Source of the DNA: Flavobacteriia bacterium
GTDB taxonomy: Bacteria > Bacteroidota > Bacteroidia > Flavobacteriales > Flavobacteriaceae
Direction of reading: 5' to 3'
DNA length: 5,274 nt
Assembly (NCBI GenBank): GCA_011330545.1
Contig: DRQI01000152.1
Location: 1 to 5,274, forward strand
The notes beneath the pieces were generated by a model, which saw nothing but the letters and a program-made list of their open reading frames with translations, did not search any database and was not told the origin of the DNA. Positions 5,239-5,274 of this stretch are shown here, piece by piece (positions within the stretch are counted from its first letter, which is position 1; each line of letters opens with the position of its first letter). The translations under genes and the position numbers were made by a program.

Positions 5239-5274
5239 ATTCACCCATTCACCCATTCACCCATTCACCCATTC
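5239..5274. repeat. Octamer tandem repeat (ATTCACCC)n upstream of gldF
   Basis: There are four perfect copies of ATTCACCC (5239-5246, 5247-5254, 5255-5262, 5263-5270) plus half a fifth (5271-5274), cut by the window end, so the true copy number is unknown. On the coding strand of gldF the unit reads GGGTGAAT. The array ends 41 nt before the gldF start. The 8-bp period is not a multiple of three, and each frame meets TGA every 24 nt, so the array itself cannot encode a long peptide. It is not a CRISPR, as there are no spacers. Perfect short tandem repeats can change copy number by slippage. Confidence 0.9.

Noticed and set aside
5231..5240. Sigma-70 style TATAAT just upstream of gldF (minus strand)
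   Set aside because: Bacteroidota primary sigma factors use TAnnTTTG rather than TATAAT, and no -33 element is visible. Upstream sequence is the octamer array.
5239..5274. CRISPR array
   Set aside because: The 8-bp units are directly adjacent with no spacers, so it is a simple tandem repeat.

Overview
The window looks like chromosomal DNA from a gliding-type member of the Bacteroidota, most likely family Flavobacteriaceae. It is AT-rich and carries recognisable gldF and gldG genes. It also has two DUF2911 proteins of the type common in Flavobacteriia, an A-rich translation start context in place of Shine-Dalgarno sequences, and one exact match to the Bacteroidota -7 promoter element (TAnnTTTG). 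All five protein-coding genes I can support lie on the minus strand. I see no phage, transposase, CRISPR, tRNA or rRNA.

Layout in the direction of transcription (right to left). (1) At 5201-5274 the gldF leader holds an 8-bp tandem repeat that runs off the window edge, followed by an A-rich stretch that could be read as a 10-codon mini-ORF. (2) gldF (4485-5198) and gldG (2845-4488) overlap by ATGA and encode the membrane permease and the accessory subunit of the gliding-associated ABC transporter. The ATPase GldA is not in the window. (3) After a 106-bp gap with a good promoter comes a secreted DUF2911 protein with a C-terminal TPR-like helical region (1893-2738). (4) A 289-bp intergenic stretch (1604-1892) holds five separate hairpins, one of which (1679-1713) is a convincing terminator for the upstream gene. 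(5) A two-gene unit follows: a DUF2911 lipoprotein (1106-1603) and, 1 nt after its stop, an uncharacterised lipoprotein that appears to start at TTG (538-1104). It ends at a strong compound-hairpin terminator (436-490). (6) Positions 1-435 carry no supportable gene but contain two diverged copies of a roughly 73-bp structured, REP-like repeat.

How the parts fit together: GldF and GldG should form the membrane part of one transporter. The two DUF2911 proteins are paralogues, with 31 of 56 residues identical without gaps over the core by hand count. One is predicted to be soluble after signal peptidase I cleavage and the other lipid-anchored, so the same fold seems to be sent to two envelope locations. 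I found no complete new system. The points most worth checking are the octamer array in front of gldF, the REP-like pair, the hairpin cluster, and the TTG-started lipoprotein translationally coupled to a DUF2911 gene.
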